A DNA stretch of 34,708 nucleotides from an uncultured Robinsoniella sp. (GTDB taxonomy: Bacteria; Bacillota; Clostridia; Lachnospirales; Lachnospiraceae): the NCBI GenBank assembly GCA_900539655.1, contig UQCR01000077.1, positions 1 to 34,708 of the forward strand, given 5' to 3'. The notes under the pieces were generated by a model. The model ran no database searches and had not been told where the DNA came from. It was given only the letters and a program-made list of their open reading frames with translations. The position numbers and the translations under genes are program-made. Shown one piece after another: positions 1 through 9,043 of the stretch; positions within the stretch are counted from its first letter, which is position 1; each line of letters opens with the position of its first letter.

Positions 1-227
1 CCAGGACATTGATTTGGAAGGCGTATAGCAGAGCTGAGTATTTACTTACCTTCCCAGAGTGCTTTTTGGCGGATACAATTCGACTGTCTCACATCGGATT
101 GTAAGCGGGCACTGAGCTGCGAAATGCATCAGGATTTCGGAGCGAATGCCCGCGTGCCGCCAAAAAGGGCTCTGGGAAGGTTAGAAAATACCAGTTCTGC
201 GGTAAGCCTTCCAAATCAATGTCCTGG
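1..227. repeat. Large nested imperfect palindrome, left edge possibly cut
   Basis: The two ends, 1-21 and 207-227, are perfect 21-base reverse complements. Inside them, 49-72 pairs with 157-180 at 22 of 24 positions, and 22-48 pairs imperfectly with 181-206. Two local hairpins lie in the middle: 75-83 with 94-102, and 105-110 with 148-153. Either strand could therefore fold into one long branched stem. It lies downstream of the minus-strand amidase gene and beyond that gene's likely terminator. No protein accounts for the symmetry. It resembles a dispersed structured intergenic repeat or a MITE-like element. Because the outermost stem starts at base 1, it may extend beyond the window. Confidence 0.8.
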
Positions 228-361
228 CTCGCCCCCTTCTCTTTCCGTACACTACCTATCATATACAAAGCGTCTTCCTCAGCTAAACCCAAATATAAGT
301 CATTTAATAGAACCCTGTAAAACGTTCGCTGTAGTACTAATCTGCTCATTGTTTGAAATAA
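228..361. other. Intergenic stretch with no supported gene
   Basis: Between the palindrome and the first hairpin I see no gene that I can support. A minus-strand reading frame crosses it and continues into the palindrome, but it has no ribosome binding site and no recognisable domain. Confidence 0.5.
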
Positions 362-401
362 CAAAAAATCCCCGCCATGGATTGTAAAAATACCATAGCG
401 G
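362..401 (-). terminator. Intrinsic terminator, minus strand
   Basis: On the minus strand 393-401 pairs with 372-380 (9 bp with one mismatched or wobble position, 12-base loop). A run of six T follows directly at 363-368. It is the best-placed terminator for the SPOR-domain amidase transcript. Confidence 0.6.
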
Positions 402-454
402 AGAAAATACCCCTTAATATTACTATTCTGGTTCGTCTGATTTTATGCCAGCCA

Positions 455-502
455 CAGAGCGTGTTTGAAAAATGGCAGGAATGATTTTTCAAACACGCTC
501 TG
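455..502. repeat. Perfect 19-bp hairpin in the amidase 3' region
   Basis: Bases 455-473 and 484-502 are perfect reverse complements over 19 positions around a 10-base loop (474-483). The stem starts about 24 bases after the amidase stop codon on the minus strand. No T-run follows on either strand, so it is not a textbook terminator. It may stabilise the mRNA 3' end or be one copy of a dispersed hairpin repeat. Confidence 0.8.
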
Positions 503-525
503 ACTCCGGCTTTCATATATATTCC

Positions 526-1281
526 TTAAGTTGTCAAAAAGGTCGGGTAACCATATCTGCGAAGTGTAGCTTCCATACGGATCGCGTTATCCATTATTTC
601 AAATGCACCTACCTGTACTTTGTAATAACCGTCTTCATTAATGATAAACGCTGGGAATCCCTGACTCTGCAGCTGCTCTAACAGTCTTTCGGCATTATCT
701 TTTCTTCTGAAAGTTCCGGCCTGCACACGGTAATAAGTAGGCTGTGACGACGCTTCGTCCAGAGATTCCATAATTCCATTTACGATCGCCTGTGCAATAT
801 CATCAAAACGGGTGTCAAATATCAGATTATCCTCATCGCTGTTTAAAAAGCCTACCTCAACCCAGACAGCAGGCATATTTGTCCTTTTTAACACGACCAG
901 CCCGGGACGGACTTTGACTCCCTGGTTTTTAAATCCCACTTCTTCCAACTCTCCATTTATATCATCCGCCATATCTGACTTTATGCCAGAGTCATCATAG
1001 ATTAAGGATTCCACACCGGAGTACTGATTTTCCACGGGACTGGAATTACGGTGCAGGGAAATATAATAGTCAGCCTGTTCTTCATTTGCAAGGTTTGCAC
1101 GTTCAATTGGAGTACGGTATTCATCGTCGGAACGTGTGTATACGACTTCTATCCCCTTTTCTTCCAATAGTTTTCCGACTGATTGTGTAAGCTTTAATGC
1201 ATCATCTTTTTCCTGACGTCCCTTGTAAACCACACCGGTATCCGTACCGCCATGCCCGGCGTCTAAAATAATTTTAGTCAT
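526..1281 (-). CDS. N-acetylmuramoyl-L-alanine amidase (Amidase_3) with C-terminal SPOR domain
   Basis: This 251-residue zinc amidase should cleave the bond between N-acetylmuramic acid and L-alanine in peptidoglycan. The Amidase_3 fold covers about residues 1-170. The expected ligands and catalytic residues are H10 (in DAGHGG), E24, H77 (in SLHRN) and E142 (in VEVGF). A SPOR domain, about residues 180-251, normally binds denuded glycan strands at division or sporulation sites. The start at 1281 has an AGAGGAG site just upstream and begins directly at the family N terminus; a longer frame back to 1368 lacks support and would overlap the GH36 gene. No signal peptide or membrane helix is visible, so export is unexplained: it may act in the mother cell after lysis, like an endolysin, or use another route. 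It lies 55 bases after the GH36 gene. Function of the catalytic domain is confident; the cellular role is not. Confidence 0.9.
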   Translation of the reverse strand: MTKIILDAGHGGTDTGVVYKGRQEKDDALKLTQSVGKLLEEKGIEVVYTRSDDEYRTPIERANLANEEQADYYISLHRNSSPVENQYSGVESLIYDDSGIKSDMADDINGELEEVGFKNQGVKVRPGLVVLKRTNMPAVWVEVGFLNSDEDNLIFDTRFDDIAQAIVNGIMESLDEASSQPTYYRVQAGTFRRKDNAERLLEQLQSQGFPAFIINEDGYYKVQVGAFEIMDNAIRMEATLRRYGYPTFLTT

Positions 1282-1336
1282 AAAAATCTCCTCTGACATA
1301 CCTTTATAATTAAGATATGTCAAAGGAGCCAGTTTG

Positions 1337-3427
1337 TTACTTGATAAAGTGAATTGCAACTGCATCAAAATCCTGATCCATTTCTACCGATACCATTCCA
1401 TTTTGAACGGATAAGGTCTTTTCGGCGGAAGTAAAGATACCAGAAATGCCATATGATTCCCCTATCGGAATTTGGATGGTTTCCTTCTGGGCACGGGCAA
1501 AGCTGTGAATGACAAGAAGTGCCTCCTGTCCGTCCTCACTGAAACGCAAGACTCCCTGCCATCCCTTTAAATGCCGGTAGCCGGATAACCGGGGTCCGTA
1601 GAAATGACTTACTCCATTGCAGATAATATGGCGCACCGATTTATAAAAATGAATTCCATTGTCCACTAATGTCCACTGCTCTTTTGACAAGTCATAAATT
1701 TCACCTGACAGGCACATCATTCCAAGGCATGCCGCTGCCATGGAATAGGCAATTCTGCAGCTTGAATCTGTTTTGCGAAGTACAGACCAGATCTGGCTTT
1801 TTTTTGGCAGCATCGCCCGATGCAGGTTAGCTGCAATTACCGGAATTTCTCTTTCTTCGTGGGCGTCTGAAAAAGATGCCACATCACCTATCTTCAAATA
1901 GGAAGGTTCCAGCCTGTGTCCACCGGATGCACAGACTTCAATCACAATACCCGGAACTTCTCTTTTTATCTTACGGAAAAACTCCTGTGCCGCCTGCATA
2001 TTCTGCCGGAGTCCTTCTCCCAGACTCTCTGCTCCGTCACAACCGATCCCAATTGTCTCATTGTAATCAATCTTTATATAACCAAATCCAAATCGGTTCA
2101 ACAGCCCAATTACCCGCTCCGTCAGATAATCCACGGTCCATGGATCCCGCATATCCCAGAATCTGCGGCTGCCAACTGTAATTACCTTGCCGTTTCGCTT
2201 TAACAGATGATCTTCATAATGAAATGCCCGGGCATCTCTGCCGCAGGTTTCCAGTTCAAACCAGATTCCGGGGATCATCCCCTGATTCTTAATCATATCT
2301 ACGGTTGCCTGCAAACCATATGGGAATAATTCCTCATAGACCTGCCAGTCTCCCATATTGCTCTGCCATCCCTTCACAGGATCTGCATACCAGCCTGCAT
2401 CAATAACAAAATATTCTATTCCTCTGCCTTTTAGGACATCCATTATTTTTGAAATGTTTTCATGGGACGGCATTCCCCAGGTAGTACAATATTCATTAAA
2501 TACCAGCGGAAGGTTTCCATCTGACCAGCATTCCGACTTATCATCCTGCATACGAGACAGACGCTGGCAGGTATCATCCAGACTTCCCTGATAAACGGTG
2601 AGATAAGCTGTTGGCGTCTCAAACCATTCTCCTGGTGCCAGATTCTTACGCCAGTGTCCGAAATCAAAGTCCGGCAGTCCACCGGAAATGCACAGACCAT
2701 CATCCTTACGGTATACTTCCATCTGCCAGGAGGAGGGGCAGCCCACCTGTACTGCCCATATAACCTGATTCTTTTGATCTTCCAACGCAGTAAAAGGGAA
2801 ATACTTCCGTACCGGCAGAGAGCCGAGCTGTCCAAATTTTTCACTTTCCACACCGTGTTTTGCCCAGGATGGTTCTAACTGAAGTTCCTCAGCCGACTGG
2901 GTCTCAAGCCTTCCCTCTGCACTCCATTTACTTCTCAAGCGGTGTACCAGCAGGGTATCCGGCGCATCGCCGGCTTCAAAAGGAGTAATTCCCCCAATCG
3001 AAAAGCTGGACAGCATCTCTAAAGTAATTTCCCTCCCGGTTTCATTTCCATACCTGGTTTTAAGGGTAAATCCTTCCCTGCCCTTTTGGTAAGCAAGGAT
3101 ATGTTCTGCTTTCTGTCCGTCCTTTGTGGAAAGCACAGTAGTAATCTCCAGCGTCTCTTCGGACTCGTGAACCCTTTGTTCCTGATACTTTAGGTTATAA
3201 CAAGACTCTGCGTTTCTAAAAGTATGTCCATTAGAAAATCCCCCCGGATAATCATCTCCGTCAATCATCACCTGTACCAGGGATTCTGTTTCATATTCTC
3301 TATCCTCTGCCATCCGGCATTTTAGTTTTGCCGGATACAGTTCAAATCCTGCTGTATTCTGCCCGGACAAAGTATAGCGGACAATCATGTCGGACAGCTG
3401 AAATTCAGAAATTATAGTACTTTTCAT
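1337..3427 (-). CDS. GH36-family glycosidase (alpha-galactosidase-like, divergent)
   Basis: The 696-residue protein has the length and layout of clan GH-D family 36: an N-terminal beta-sandwich, a central TIM barrel from about residue 320 and a C-terminal beta domain. The probable nucleophile is D454 in KIDYNE and the probable acid/base is D521 in SFSDAHE. The 67-residue spacing fits the family. Several canonical GH36 motifs are altered. The usual WFEPE reads WFELE, KWD is KID, and the ENCSSGGGR-type loop reads EVCASGGHR. The substrate may therefore not be a plain alpha-galactoside. There is no signal peptide, so it should act in the cytoplasm on imported oligosaccharides. It lies 71 bases downstream of the GH4 gene in the same direction, probably as one transcript. 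An AAAGGGG site precedes the ATG. Family confidence is high; specificity is open. Confidence 0.85.
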   Translation of the reverse strand: MKSTIISEFQLSDMIVRYTLSGQNTAGFELYPAKLKCRMAEDREYETESLVQVMIDGDDYPGGFSNGHTFRNAESCYNLKYQEQRVHESEETLEITTVLSTKDGQKAEHILAYQKGREGFTLKTRYGNETGREITLEMLSSFSIGGITPFEAGDAPDTLLVHRLRSKWSAEGRLETQSAEELQLEPSWAKHGVESEKFGQLGSLPVRKYFPFTALEDQKNQVIWAVQVGCPSSWQMEVYRKDDGLCISGGLPDFDFGHWRKNLAPGEWFETPTAYLTVYQGSLDDTCQRLSRMQDDKSECWSDGNLPLVFNEYCTTWGMPSHENISKIMDVLKGRGIEYFVIDAGWYADPVKGWQSNMGDWQVYEELFPYGLQATVDMIKNQGMIPGIWFELETCGRDARAFHYEDHLLKRNGKVITVGSRRFWDMRDPWTVDYLTERVIGLLNRFGFGYIKIDYNETIGIGCDGAESLGEGLRQNMQAAQEFFRKIKREVPGIVIEVCASGGHRLEPSYLKIGDVASFSDAHEEREIPVIAANLHRAMLPKKSQIWSVLRKTDSSCRIAYSMAAACLGMMCLSGEIYDLSKEQWTLVDNGIHFYKSVRHIICNGVSHFYGPRLSGYRHLKGWQGVLRFSEDGQEALLVIHSFARAQKETIQIPIGESYGISGIFTSAEKTLSVQNGMVSVEMDQDFDAVAIHFIK

Positions 3428-3498
3428 TTTTCTTACACCCCTTTGCCCTTTCTATGAGAATCTGTCAGTTTTTTTACAGTACCTTTATTTAAAGATCC

Positions 3499-4983
3499 TT
3501 ATTTTACATTTTCTTTTGCTGCAGCTCCAGCCATGGCTCTTGCTTTTTCCTTATCCTGTGACATTTCTTCCACAGACTTTTCTTTTACGATAAATCCTTT
3601 GGATGGACGGTATGGAAGCAGATCTCCCTCCATGCGGACTTTTGCCTGTTCAATTTCACCGGCATACTGGGGCAGCCATTTTTCGCCTGCAACCAGCATC
3701 TCATCTACCATCTGCCTGATTTCACCCGGAGTACATACAGCCCCTGTCAGCGGATCCATCATTGCCGCCTGATAGAGAAGCCTGATATCCCCGTGAACTG
3801 CTGCCTCTACGGATAGCTTTTGTACCCACACGCTCTGGGAACAGATCGCCGCACAGCCAAGAGGCAGATCGCCTACTTTCGGTACGGAGATGCCGTTAAA
3901 ATCTACGTAACACGGCACTTCTACCACGCATTCATCAGGTAAATTCGTAATACATCCTTCGTTCATAATATTAAAATGTCCCCGGTACACACGTCCCGTT
4001 TCCAGACTCTCAATGATGTAGCTTCCATGTTCCGAACTTCTTTCTTCCTCCCTGAACTCTTTTGCCGGTTCCTGCAGCCAGTTTGGAAAATCTGTTTCAA
4101 ACCAATTCCTGCCCTCTTTGCAGACTCTTAAATATCCCGCTGTCTCACCCTGAATCCAACTGCTGAAATTTATCCATTTTTCCATATCTTCCGGACGCTT
4201 CCGGTACCAGGAAAGGTATTCTGACAGATGTCCGTTGGACTCTGTTGAATAAAAGCCGAAATTCTTCATAACATCCAGGCGGATATTTTCATTATCCAGC
4301 ATATCCTGCTGGTTTAACATCAATTCATAGAGATCCTCTACTCTTTCTTCTCCCTTTATCTTCGTGCTTATGTACCAGGTCTGGTGATTCAGTCCCGCAC
4401 AGATAATATCCACATCTTTAACATCCACGCCAAACGCCTTTGCAATCTGCGCATGTCCATGCTGTACACCATGGCACAAGCCATAAGTCTTAACTTTCCC
4501 GTATTTATTGCATGCCCAGGTAAGCATGGCATTTGGATTGGAATAATTCAAAAGAATACATCCCGGCTTTGCCACGTCACGAATATCCCTGCAGAATTCC
4601 AGCAGAGTGGCAATCCCTCTCTGTCCGTACATAATACCCCCAATACACAGGGTATCTCCAACACATTGGTCCACACCATATTTCAGCGGAATTTCCACGT
4701 CCGTTGCAAATGCTTCCAGCATTCCTACCCTTACACAGTTGACCACATATTTGGCATCCTTAAATGCTTCTCTCCGGTTTGTAGTGGATAAAATCTTAAT
4801 CTTAAGACCGTTTTCATCAATATCCCTCTGACAGAGCTGCGTCACCATGTTCAGATTTTCCTCGTTCATATCGGTAAATGCCACTTCAATGCCGGAAAAC
4901 TCTTTTACCGATAAAATATCTCTTAACAACCCTCTGGTAAATCCTAAACTTCCTGCTCCGATAAATGCTACTTTAAAGCTCAT
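3499..4983 (-). CDS. GH4 NAD-dependent glycosidase (MelA-like; alpha-galactosidase or alpha-glucuronidase)
   Basis: This 494-residue member of glycoside hydrolase family 4 uses NAD and a divalent metal in an oxidation-elimination mechanism. The N-terminal Rossmann motif is seen in FIGAGSLGF, and metal ligands are expected at C170 (in LCHGVQH) and H200 (in AGLNHQTWY). The overall layout follows the MelA branch, but the MelA-type CHSVQ motif reads CHGVQH here. The neighbouring genes are for glucuronate catabolism, which makes an alpha-glucuronidase or alpha-galacturonidase activity as plausible as alpha-galactosidase. It is the first gene of the unit, with a GGAGGG site before the ATG and a TTGATT-17-TATTAT promoter upstream. 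An AraC regulator is divergent from it. Confidence 0.9.
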   Translation of the reverse strand: MSFKVAFIGAGSLGFTRGLLRDILSVKEFSGIEVAFTDMNEENLNMVTQLCQRDIDENGLKIKILSTTNRREAFKDAKYVVNCVRVGMLEAFATDVEIPLKYGVDQCVGDTLCIGGIMYGQRGIATLLEFCRDIRDVAKPGCILLNYSNPNAMLTWACNKYGKVKTYGLCHGVQHGHAQIAKAFGVDVKDVDIICAGLNHQTWYISTKIKGEERVEDLYELMLNQQDMLDNENIRLDVMKNFGFYSTESNGHLSEYLSWYRKRPEDMEKWINFSSWIQGETAGYLRVCKEGRNWFETDFPNWLQEPAKEFREEERSSEHGSYIIESLETGRVYRGHFNIMNEGCITNLPDECVVEVPCYVDFNGISVPKVGDLPLGCAAICSQSVWVQKLSVEAAVHGDIRLLYQAAMMDPLTGAVCTPGEIRQMVDEMLVAGEKWLPQYAGEIEQAKVRMEGDLLPYRPSKGFIVKEKSVEEMSQDKEKARAMAGAAAKENVK

Positions 4984-5048
4984 AATATCCCTCCATATGG
5001 TAATTTTTTGCTATATACTTTGCGTATGCCCTGTGTTATCATAATTCT

Positions 5049-5077
5049 ATAATATACAGTTATTGGCAAATAATCAA
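5049..5077 (-). promoter_or_regulatory. Promoter of the GH4-GH36 operon
   Basis: On the minus strand a -35 box TTGATT (5072-5077) lies 17 bases from a -10 box TATTAT (5049-5054), about 65 bases before the GH4 start codon. The AraC gene begins on the other side, so its regulator could bind here. Confidence 0.6.
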
Positions 5078-5110
5078 TCTGACTAATATGATAAAAGAGG
5101 TAATTTTTTG

Positions 5111-5953
5111 ATGGCATATCAATTTGGATTTTATAACTTTTTATTTCCGGATGAACTCCAGGATCCATACATATCCTTAAACTGTATGGGCATAGAACAG
5201 CGCTCTAATACAGGCTATTACTTTGATAACCGGGAACGCAATATAGACAGTTACCTTTTCCAGTACACCTTAAAAGGGGAAGGGATCTATGAGTCCCATG
5301 GTAAACGTTTCCGTGTAAAACCGGGACAGGGATTTTTTATACATATACCGGACGATGAAAAATATTACATGCCGGCTGACAATGAGGATCAACCCTGGGA
5401 ATTTATTTTTCTGCTGCTCAGAGGCGACGCCGTAGCCGGCTACTATGAACTGATTACAAAAAAAGCCGGAAAGATTCTGGATCTGCCGCTGCAAAACAGC
5501 GCCATCCAGACTCTTTTCGACTTATATAACCAAACCCAAAGCGGCAGAATGTTTCATCCGTTTCTGGCGAGTGAATTTGCCTACCGTTTTTTATGCCGGC
5601 TCGGCCAGAGCGTCATACACAATGAAGCCGATTACTCTAACCGGACCCAGACTGCGATTAAGATTATGGAAACAAAATACGCTTCCATTGAGGGCATTGA
5701 CAGAATCGCAGAGCTTCTTGATATTTCCCCCAATCATCTGACACGGGAATTTACCAGGGAAACCGGCGTCCCACCCATTAAATACCTGACGAACATCCGC
5801 TTGCAGCAAGCTGCTGCCCTGCTTCTTGAAACGGCACTTCCTGTCCATCACATCGCCGTAACCTGCGGATTTTCCTGTGGAAACTACTTTACAAAAATAT
5901 TCCGCAAACACATGAATGTCACTCCACAGGAATACCGGCGTGAGTGGAAATAA
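5111..5953 (+). CDS. AraC-family transcriptional regulator (cupin + HTH)
   Basis: This regulator of about 280 residues has an N-terminal cupin-like sugar-binding domain (about residues 20-130, with GQGFFIHIPDDEKYYMPA as the typical loop). Its C-terminal AraC HTH_18 domain (about residues 185-280) ends in the family signature around ACGFSCGNYFTKIFRKHMNVT. It is divergent from the GH4-GH36 operon with 127 bases between the genes, so it is most likely that operon's activator, responding to a sugar or uronate. An AGAGG site lies 10 bases before the ATG; a TTG three bases earlier, at 5108, has slightly better spacing and cannot be excluded. The 3' end converges on uxaC with only 24 bases between. 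Confidence 0.92.
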   Translation: MAYQFGFYNFLFPDELQDPYISLNCMGIEQRSNTGYYFDNRERNIDSYLFQYTLKGEGIYESHGKRFRVKPGQGFFIHIPDDEKYYMPADNEDQPWEFIFLLLRGDAVAGYYELITKKAGKILDLPLQNSAIQTLFDLYNQTQSGRMFHPFLASEFAYRFLCRLGQSVIHNEADYSNRTQTAIKIMETKYASIEGIDRIAELLDISPNHLTREFTRETGVPPIKYLTNIRLQQAAALLLETALPVHHIAVTCGFSCGNYFTKIFRKHMNVTPQEYRREWK

Positions 5954-5977
5954 ATTTTGTTTATAACAAGATCCAGA

Positions 5978-7387
5978 TTATTCATCAGGCATCCCGAAAT
6001 AAGCTGCTGCATTCCCGTAACAGATATCCTGTACTACTTTTCCCAGGTATGCCAGATCCTGCGGGTATTCGCCATCTTCCACCCAGCTGCCTAATTTCTG
6101 ACAAAGTATTCTTCGAAAATATTCGTGCCTTGGGAAGGATAGAAAGCTTCTGGAGTCGGTGAGCATTCCAATAAAAGTGGGCAGAATCCCTACATTTGCA
6201 AGATCCTCCAAATGCTTATCCATCCCCGCTTTATGATCGTTAAACCACCATGCTGCACCCAGCTGTACTTTTCCTTTTGTCTCTCCACCCTGAAAATTTC
6301 CTGCCATGACGGCAAGCATTTCCATATCATTTGGATTCAGGCAATATAGTACGGTCTTTGGCAATTCGTCGGTTTTGTCCATACTGTCCAGCAATGCTCC
6401 AATTTCAGGTGCATAGTGAAAATCATTCATGCCGTCGAATCCACTGTCCGCCCCGGTTAACCGGTACATACGGGATGAGTTATTGCGAAGTGCCCCGATA
6501 TGCAGCTGCATAACCATCCCCCGCCTGTGATATTCACGACCCAGACTGCAAAGTACGAATCCGCGGTATTTTGCATATTCCACGTCCGTGATTCCTCTTC
6601 CATCCAGCTTTTTTTGATAAATAAAATCTGCCTCATCCCTGTCCGTATTCCGATAGATATTACACTCCAGGCTGTGGTCGCTGACCAGACATCCCATGTT
6701 CTCAAAAAAGTCTAATCTGTCTTTTAATGCAGCAAGCAAATGATCAATGGAATTCAGTTCATATCCCACCTTTTCCCCAAGTTCCCGTATGTAAGGGACG
6801 AACTCACCTTTTTCCAGCGCAACTGCCCTGTCCGGACGAAAAGTTGGGAGTACCTGAATCTGAAAACCTTCGTCTTTTAGCTTTTTGTGGTATATGAGGT
6901 CCTCCATTGGGTCATTTGTCGTGCACAATGCTTTTACGTTCTGCATCTTAAGGAGATCCCGGACCGAATATTCTTTTTGCTGCAGCTTCTTATTGCAATT
7001 ATCCCAAATCTCTTTTGCATTTTCCGGTGTCAACGGCTGGTATATTCCAAAATACCGCTGTAATTCTAAATGGGTCCAGTGATAAAGAGGATTTCCAATA
7101 GCCGCCTGCACCGTTTTTGCCCATGCTTCAAACTTCTCCCAGTCATTTTCCATATCTCCGGTAATCTGCTCTTCGGGTATGCCAAATGCACGCATGGCCC
7201 TCCATTTATAATGATCTCCTCCAAGCCATAACCGGGCAATATTTTCATAACAGCGGTCCTCATAAATTTCCTGAGCACTCAGATGATTATGGAAATCGAA
7301 GATTGGCATATTCTTCGCATAACTGTGATACAGGACTTTTGCCGTATCATTTTTTAACAAAAAATTTTCATCTAAAAATTCCTTCAT
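5978..7387 (-). CDS. uxaC: Glucuronate isomerase
   Basis: UxaC interconverts D-glucuronate and D-fructuronate (and D-galacturonate and D-tagaturonate), the first cytoplasmic step of hexuronate catabolism. The 469-residue product has normal family length and starts with the characteristic MKEFLDENFLLKND. The metal-binding amidohydrolase-type motif FDFHNHL follows at about residue 30. The start at 7387 is preceded by GGGAGG at good spacing; an upstream in-frame start at 7408 would add seven non-conserved residues. It is the last gene of uxuA-uxuB-uxaC, 17 bases after uxuB. Confidence 0.96.
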   Translation of the reverse strand: MKEFLDENFLLKNDTAKVLYHSYAKNMPIFDFHNHLSAQEIYEDRCYENIARLWLGGDHYKWRAMRAFGIPEEQITGDMENDWEKFEAWAKTVQAAIGNPLYHWTHLELQRYFGIYQPLTPENAKEIWDNCNKKLQQKEYSVRDLLKMQNVKALCTTNDPMEDLIYHKKLKDEGFQIQVLPTFRPDRAVALEKGEFVPYIRELGEKVGYELNSIDHLLAALKDRLDFFENMGCLVSDHSLECNIYRNTDRDEADFIYQKKLDGRGITDVEYAKYRGFVLCSLGREYHRRGMVMQLHIGALRNNSSRMYRLTGADSGFDGMNDFHYAPEIGALLDSMDKTDELPKTVLYCLNPNDMEMLAVMAGNFQGGETKGKVQLGAAWWFNDHKAGMDKHLEDLANVGILPTFIGMLTDSRSFLSFPRHEYFRRILCQKLGSWVEDGEYPQDLAYLGKVVQDICYGNAAAYFGMPDE

Positions 7388-7404
7388 TTCATCCTCCCTC
7401 AGGT

Positions 7405-9024
7405 TCACACTCGGGTTACCTTATCCAATAAGTTTCTTACGGCACCCGGACCCGCTGTCATTTCCTGTACATAAGACTCAACCAGTTCTCCCATTCCTGC
7501 ATCATAGACATTTATTCCAAAGATCTTCTCATCAGACAAGAGTGGTTTCAATATCCCGTGGATATCAGACTCTCCCCCTATCTTCAATTCTGCAATCTGG
7601 GGACATAATGTATCCAGAAGCGGATCCGGACTCAGGGTAAATGGATTTCCACAGTCGTCTATGGCGCAGAGATAGCGGATCCACCCTGCATATACCAACG
7701 GAATCATTTTCAGATCCTTCACATCCAACTGTTCCGATTTCAGATATGCTTTCACCGTTTCCCCAAAACGTATCGCCAGCTTCTGGGAGGTGTCAGTTGC
7801 AATTCTCTGTGGCGTATCAGGCATAAACGGATTTGGAATTCTCACATTTAAAACTTTATCTATAAACTTTTTGGGATCCAAAATCCCAGGATTTATTACA
7901 ACAGGCAAACCTTCCTGATATCCGATCGCTTCCACCAGTTTTTTTAATGCGGGATCCTTCATTTCTTTTGAAATCAAATCATATCCCAGGAGGCAGCCGA
8001 AGACTGCCAGAGAAGTATGCAGTGGATTTAAACAGGTGCACACTTTCATTTTCTCTACTTTGTCTACCGTTTCTCTGGCAGTAAAAAGTATACCGCCCCT
8101 TGTAAGGTCTGGTCTTCCGTTTGGAAATGCATCTTCTATCACCAGATATTCACATTCCTCTGCATTTACAAATGGTGCGACATACGTATTTTTAGACGTA
8201 ACGATCTGATCCAGCTGCTCCACTCCGTCATTTTTCAATATTTCTTTCACAGATGGATCCGGCCTTGGTGTTATCTTATCAATCATGGTCCATGGAAATG
8301 ATACTTTTTCTTTATTATTCACATAATCCAGGAAACCAGTTTTTACAGTACCGTTTTCTTCCCAGGCTCTGGCGAAAGCTGCAACTGCCTCATATAATCT
8401 GCTTCCGTTGTGGGAACAGTTATCCATGCTGACCATAGCCACCGGCTTTTCCAGAGACTGATATCTCTCATACAAAAGTGCGGCAATTTTCCCGATGTAA
8501 CTCTCCGGTTTTCCAGGCCCACACTCCATATCCGCTTTTACAGACGGCAGCAGCTCTCCTTTTCCATCTACCAGGCTGTAGCCTTTCTCTGTAATGGTAA
8601 AGCTGACCATTTGCAGGGAGTCTATTTGAAAAACCTCTTTTAACCGGTTAAAATCCCGGTCATTTCCACTGTCTGCCGTAAGGGATTCCACCACGCTTCC
8701 CACCACCGTTTTTTCTACAGATCCATCTGCCTTTAAAGTAACAAGAATACTGTAATCATCGTGAGGGATATTCATTTTCCCAATAATTTCATAATCATAA
8801 CCTTCCGCCACAATCAGTCCTCTGTCCAGAACTCCTTTATTCAGAAGATTCTGCACCACATTTGCCTGGAAGGCACGAAAGATATTTCCTGCGCCAAAAT
8901 GGATCCAAAATGGATTCTCCATGGTATTCTTTCTCACAGCATCCCGGTCAAATTCCGGCAGATGATATCCGGCTTTTTCCCATGCCTCTCTATCCTGTAA
9001 ACCATTATTATTTAACTGCATCAT
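7405..9024 (-). CDS. uxuB: D-mannonate oxidoreductase (fructuronate reductase), mannitol dehydrogenase family
   Basis: The 539-residue enzyme belongs to the polyol-specific long-chain dehydrogenases. The N-terminal nucleotide-binding segment reads HFGAGNIFRAFQ, and the catalytic K-x5-N-x2-H signature is present as KVCTCLNPLH. Its position between uxuA and uxaC points to fructuronate to mannonate reduction (UxuB) rather than tagaturonate to altronate (UxaB), because the mannonate dehydratase partner is adjacent and no altronate dehydratase is present. The length matches the Firmicutes form, longer than the E. coli enzyme. Two adjacent ATG codons (9024 and 9021) follow an AGAGG site; either may be used. 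The gap to uxuA is 19 bases. Confidence 0.93.
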   Translation of the reverse strand: MMQLNNNGLQDREAWEKAGYHLPEFDRDAVRKNTMENPFWIHFGAGNIFRAFQANVVQNLLNKGVLDRGLIVAEGYDYEIIGKMNIPHDDYSILVTLKADGSVEKTVVGSVVESLTADSGNDRDFNRLKEVFQIDSLQMVSFTITEKGYSLVDGKGELLPSVKADMECGPGKPESYIGKIAALLYERYQSLEKPVAMVSMDNCSHNGSRLYEAVAAFARAWEENGTVKTGFLDYVNNKEKVSFPWTMIDKITPRPDPSVKEILKNDGVEQLDQIVTSKNTYVAPFVNAEECEYLVIEDAFPNGRPDLTRGGILFTARETVDKVEKMKVCTCLNPLHTSLAVFGCLLGYDLISKEMKDPALKKLVEAIGYQEGLPVVINPGILDPKKFIDKVLNVRIPNPFMPDTPQRIATDTSQKLAIRFGETVKAYLKSEQLDVKDLKMIPLVYAGWIRYLCAIDDCGNPFTLSPDPLLDTLCPQIAELKIGGESDIHGILKPLLSDEKIFGINVYDAGMGELVESYVQEMTAGPGAVRNLLDKVTRV

Positions 9025-9043
9025 AGTTCCTCTTTTCCTTTAT

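Noticed and set aside
89..364. Minus-strand reading frame of 91 codons
   Set aside because: More than half lies within the large palindrome, there is no ribosome binding site, and I recognise no domain. It is most likely a chance frame, although a short real peptide in its first half cannot be excluded.
2443..2853. Minus-strand frame inside the GH36 gene
   Set aside because: It is an out-of-frame reading of the GH36 coding sequence.
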